Shown one piece after another: positions 33,532 through 34,861 of a stretch of DNA of 34,861 nt. This stretch comes from Mnemiopsis leidyi (Eukaryota > Ctenophora > Tentaculata > Lobata > Bolinopsidae): assembly GCA_000226015.1 (NCBI GenBank), contig JH155917.1, forward strand, positions 212,928 through 247,788. The letters run 5' to 3'. A program made the position numbers and the translations under genes. Within the stretch, counting starts at the first letter, position 1; every line of letters starts with the position of its first letter. Under the pieces are notes generated by a model. The model saw only the letters and a program-made list of their open reading frames with translations. It was not told the DNA's origin and did no database searches.

Positions 33532-34730
33532 TCATATCTTAGTTTCATCTCTATTCTTTCTGTGCTTAACATGATCGTTTTTCCTAGGAGAAGTTTGAGA
33601 CGAGCTTAATGATAATTGAGAACTCGATAGTTCCTCGTCAATCTCTTTCTTTCTCTTGACCCTCTTTATCAGATTTTCCAAATGTAGTACCATATTTGGG
33701 TTTTCTAAATCTTTGGCCAGGTTGTAACATGATCGTTCATCGTAATCCTGAAAAATATCGATAAATTTTCTGTTTTCAAACTGGCTATGAAGTCTATAAA
33801 TTTTGTCAACAAATTTCAAATTTGTCTGAAATAAAAGATAATTAGTTGATTTATTAAGTTATAGTTAAATTAGTTGATTTACTAAGTTATAGTAAAAAAA
33901 TGTTAATCTAAAACCTAGGACTAAAAAATAAAAATCAAACCTTTGCTTCAAGGTTGGCTCCATTCTCAACAAGACGAGTCAACATGTCAAAGTCATTGTT
34001 GTAAACTGCCCAGCACAAAGTAGATACCTGGGGAGTTTCGAGTAAAGTTACTAACCATTATGATTTACGGTTCAGAGGCTTTTTCCGGTCAGATTCTAAA
34101 ATCTAATTGTTTTTTGTAACTTTATATACTTCAAGTTAAATTGAGCCTGAAGTTGGTAGATTCTTGAAGTTTCTGTTCCATTTTCCTGAAACCAGGAACC
34201 CAGAACGAAAAACCGTGAATAACAGAATTACAAACTATATAGTAACCTCCATCTCTTGAGTCATGGACAAAGTAGCTCCGGCACTCCTTAGGTGTTTACA
34301 CACAGTGTCATGTTTGTGTTGCACCGCTTCAAATAGGGGGGAGTAGCCAAACCTGGCAGTAGTAGTCAGACTTGATGTTAGAGAGGAGTTGAATTCTTGA
34401 TTATTACTTGGATTAGTGATTCGGGTGCAAGCAAAATACAGTAGAGCTCAGTTGCAGAGGGTGATATATAAAGAATAAAAGTTGTACACGAATTTAGGAC
34501 TAAGAGTTTTAGAATTACAAACCGTCAAATTGCTCCTGCGCTGAGATTATCTCAGTAAAAATTATATAAAAAGTATGAAAGTAAAACATATTTCCCGGAG
34601 TTACGGTCAATATTGCAGACCTATCGAGAGCGTTTACGTCAGCCTTGTTCCAAATAAGTAGCTTGGTGGCCTCCAAATCTCCAACAGAGGCTGCTATGTG
34701 TAGCGGAGTCCTGTTGTCGTAGTCCTTTAC
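33532..34730 (-). CDS. ASPG: Asparaginase-type (ASPG) C-terminal ankyrin domain, gene partial at window edge
   Basis: Four last coding exons on the minus strand: 34730-34621, 34352-34247, 34027-33941, 33747-33532. All junctions keep the frame. The peptide opens with VKDYDNRTPLHIAASVGDL and goes on to ADVNALDRFGYSPLFEAVQ, then RSAGATLSMTQEMEVSTLCW, then VENGANLEAK joined to DYDERSCYNLAKDLENPN. The tandem of two standard ankyrin repeats, the GATLS..E..TLC block and a final DYDxRS..NLA repeat matches, step by step, the C-terminal ankyrin tail of animal cytosolic L-asparaginase/lysophospholipase (ASPG). The catalytic asparaginase domain would lie further 5', outside the window. The tail ends in a basic RVKRKK stretch and a Ser/Gln-rich segment not typical of the family. 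Glutaminase C-terminal ankyrins are a weaker alternative. Confidence 0.65.
33842..33897. repeat. 28-bp tandem duplication
   Basis: TTAGTTGATTTATTAAGTTA and the following bases recur 28 bp later with one difference (ACTAAG for ATTAAG). The duplication lies in the last intron of the asparaginase-like gene. Confidence 0.9.
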
Positions 34731-34861
34731 CTATTGGGAGGGAGTCTACTTAGTACTTTTATAGTAGTCCTTTACCTATTGGGAGGGAGTCTACTTAGTA
34801 CTTTTATAGTAGTCCTTTACCTATTGGGAGGGAGTCTACTAAGTACTTTTATAGTAGTCCT
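34721..34861 (-). repeat. 45-bp minisatellite covering a splice acceptor, runs off the window
   Basis: The units begin at 34721, 34766 and 34811, with a fragment from 34856. On the minus strand each unit ends in CTCCCAATAG followed by GTAAAGGACT. Thus the acceptor of the asparaginase-like exon (AG at 34732-34731) and the first ten exon bases are present at least three times. Copies are nearly identical (one difference noted at 34791). Confidence 0.95.

Overview
The window is eukaryotic nuclear DNA from an animal. It is AT-rich, its genes are split by introns with GT..AG borders, long stretches are noncoding, and many short tandem repeats are present. The gene set (a Sec20-type SNARE, a WD40-SAM-U-box protein, a TMEM65-type mitochondrial membrane protein, a ZnT-type zinc transporter, a PP1-docking ankyrin protein and an asparaginase-type ankyrin tail) is metazoan. 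The phylum cannot be fixed from sequence alone. An invertebrate, perhaps early-branching, is my guess. Gene models were built by hand: I joined exons by reading frame, splice phase and family similarity, and every junction listed keeps the frame.

Layout. 1-1606: upstream sequence with one diverged repeat pair. 1607-11088: three head-to-tail plus-strand genes: BNIP1/SEC20 (one coding exon), WDSUB1 (10 coding exons, 451 aa) and TMEM65 (6 coding exons, 206 aa). They are separated by 456 and 570 bp with no AATAAA or ATTAAA between them. 11871-14657: a minus-strand SLC30A/ZnT gene with 9 coding exons, convergent with TMEM65. 14658-29407: about 14.7 kb with no gene I can support. It holds several minisatellites, the 3' end of a decayed LINE-type retrotransposon (about 20495-21043), a perfect RFX X-box palindrome, four tandem X-box-like sites and a perfect four-unit heat-shock element. 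29408-32115: a five-exon plus-strand gene for a small ankyrin protein with an N-terminal RVxF (PP1-docking) motif. 33532-34730: the last four exons of a minus-strand gene whose ankyrin tail matches ASPG-type asparaginase. Its 5' part lies beyond the window.

The genes are housekeeping and do not form one pathway. Two themes stand out. First, short tandem duplications repeatedly sit on or next to splice junctions: WDSUB1 exon 3 acceptor and exon 5 donor, the acceptor of the asparaginase-like exon, and an optional acceptor in the zinc transporter next to a 15-bp repeat. Second, several start codons sit just after a pyrimidine-rich AG. This fits either 5'UTR introns or spliced-leader trans-splicing, and the close head-to-tail trio could be an operon. 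I found no convincing rRNA, tRNA or CRISPR array, and no viral genes.
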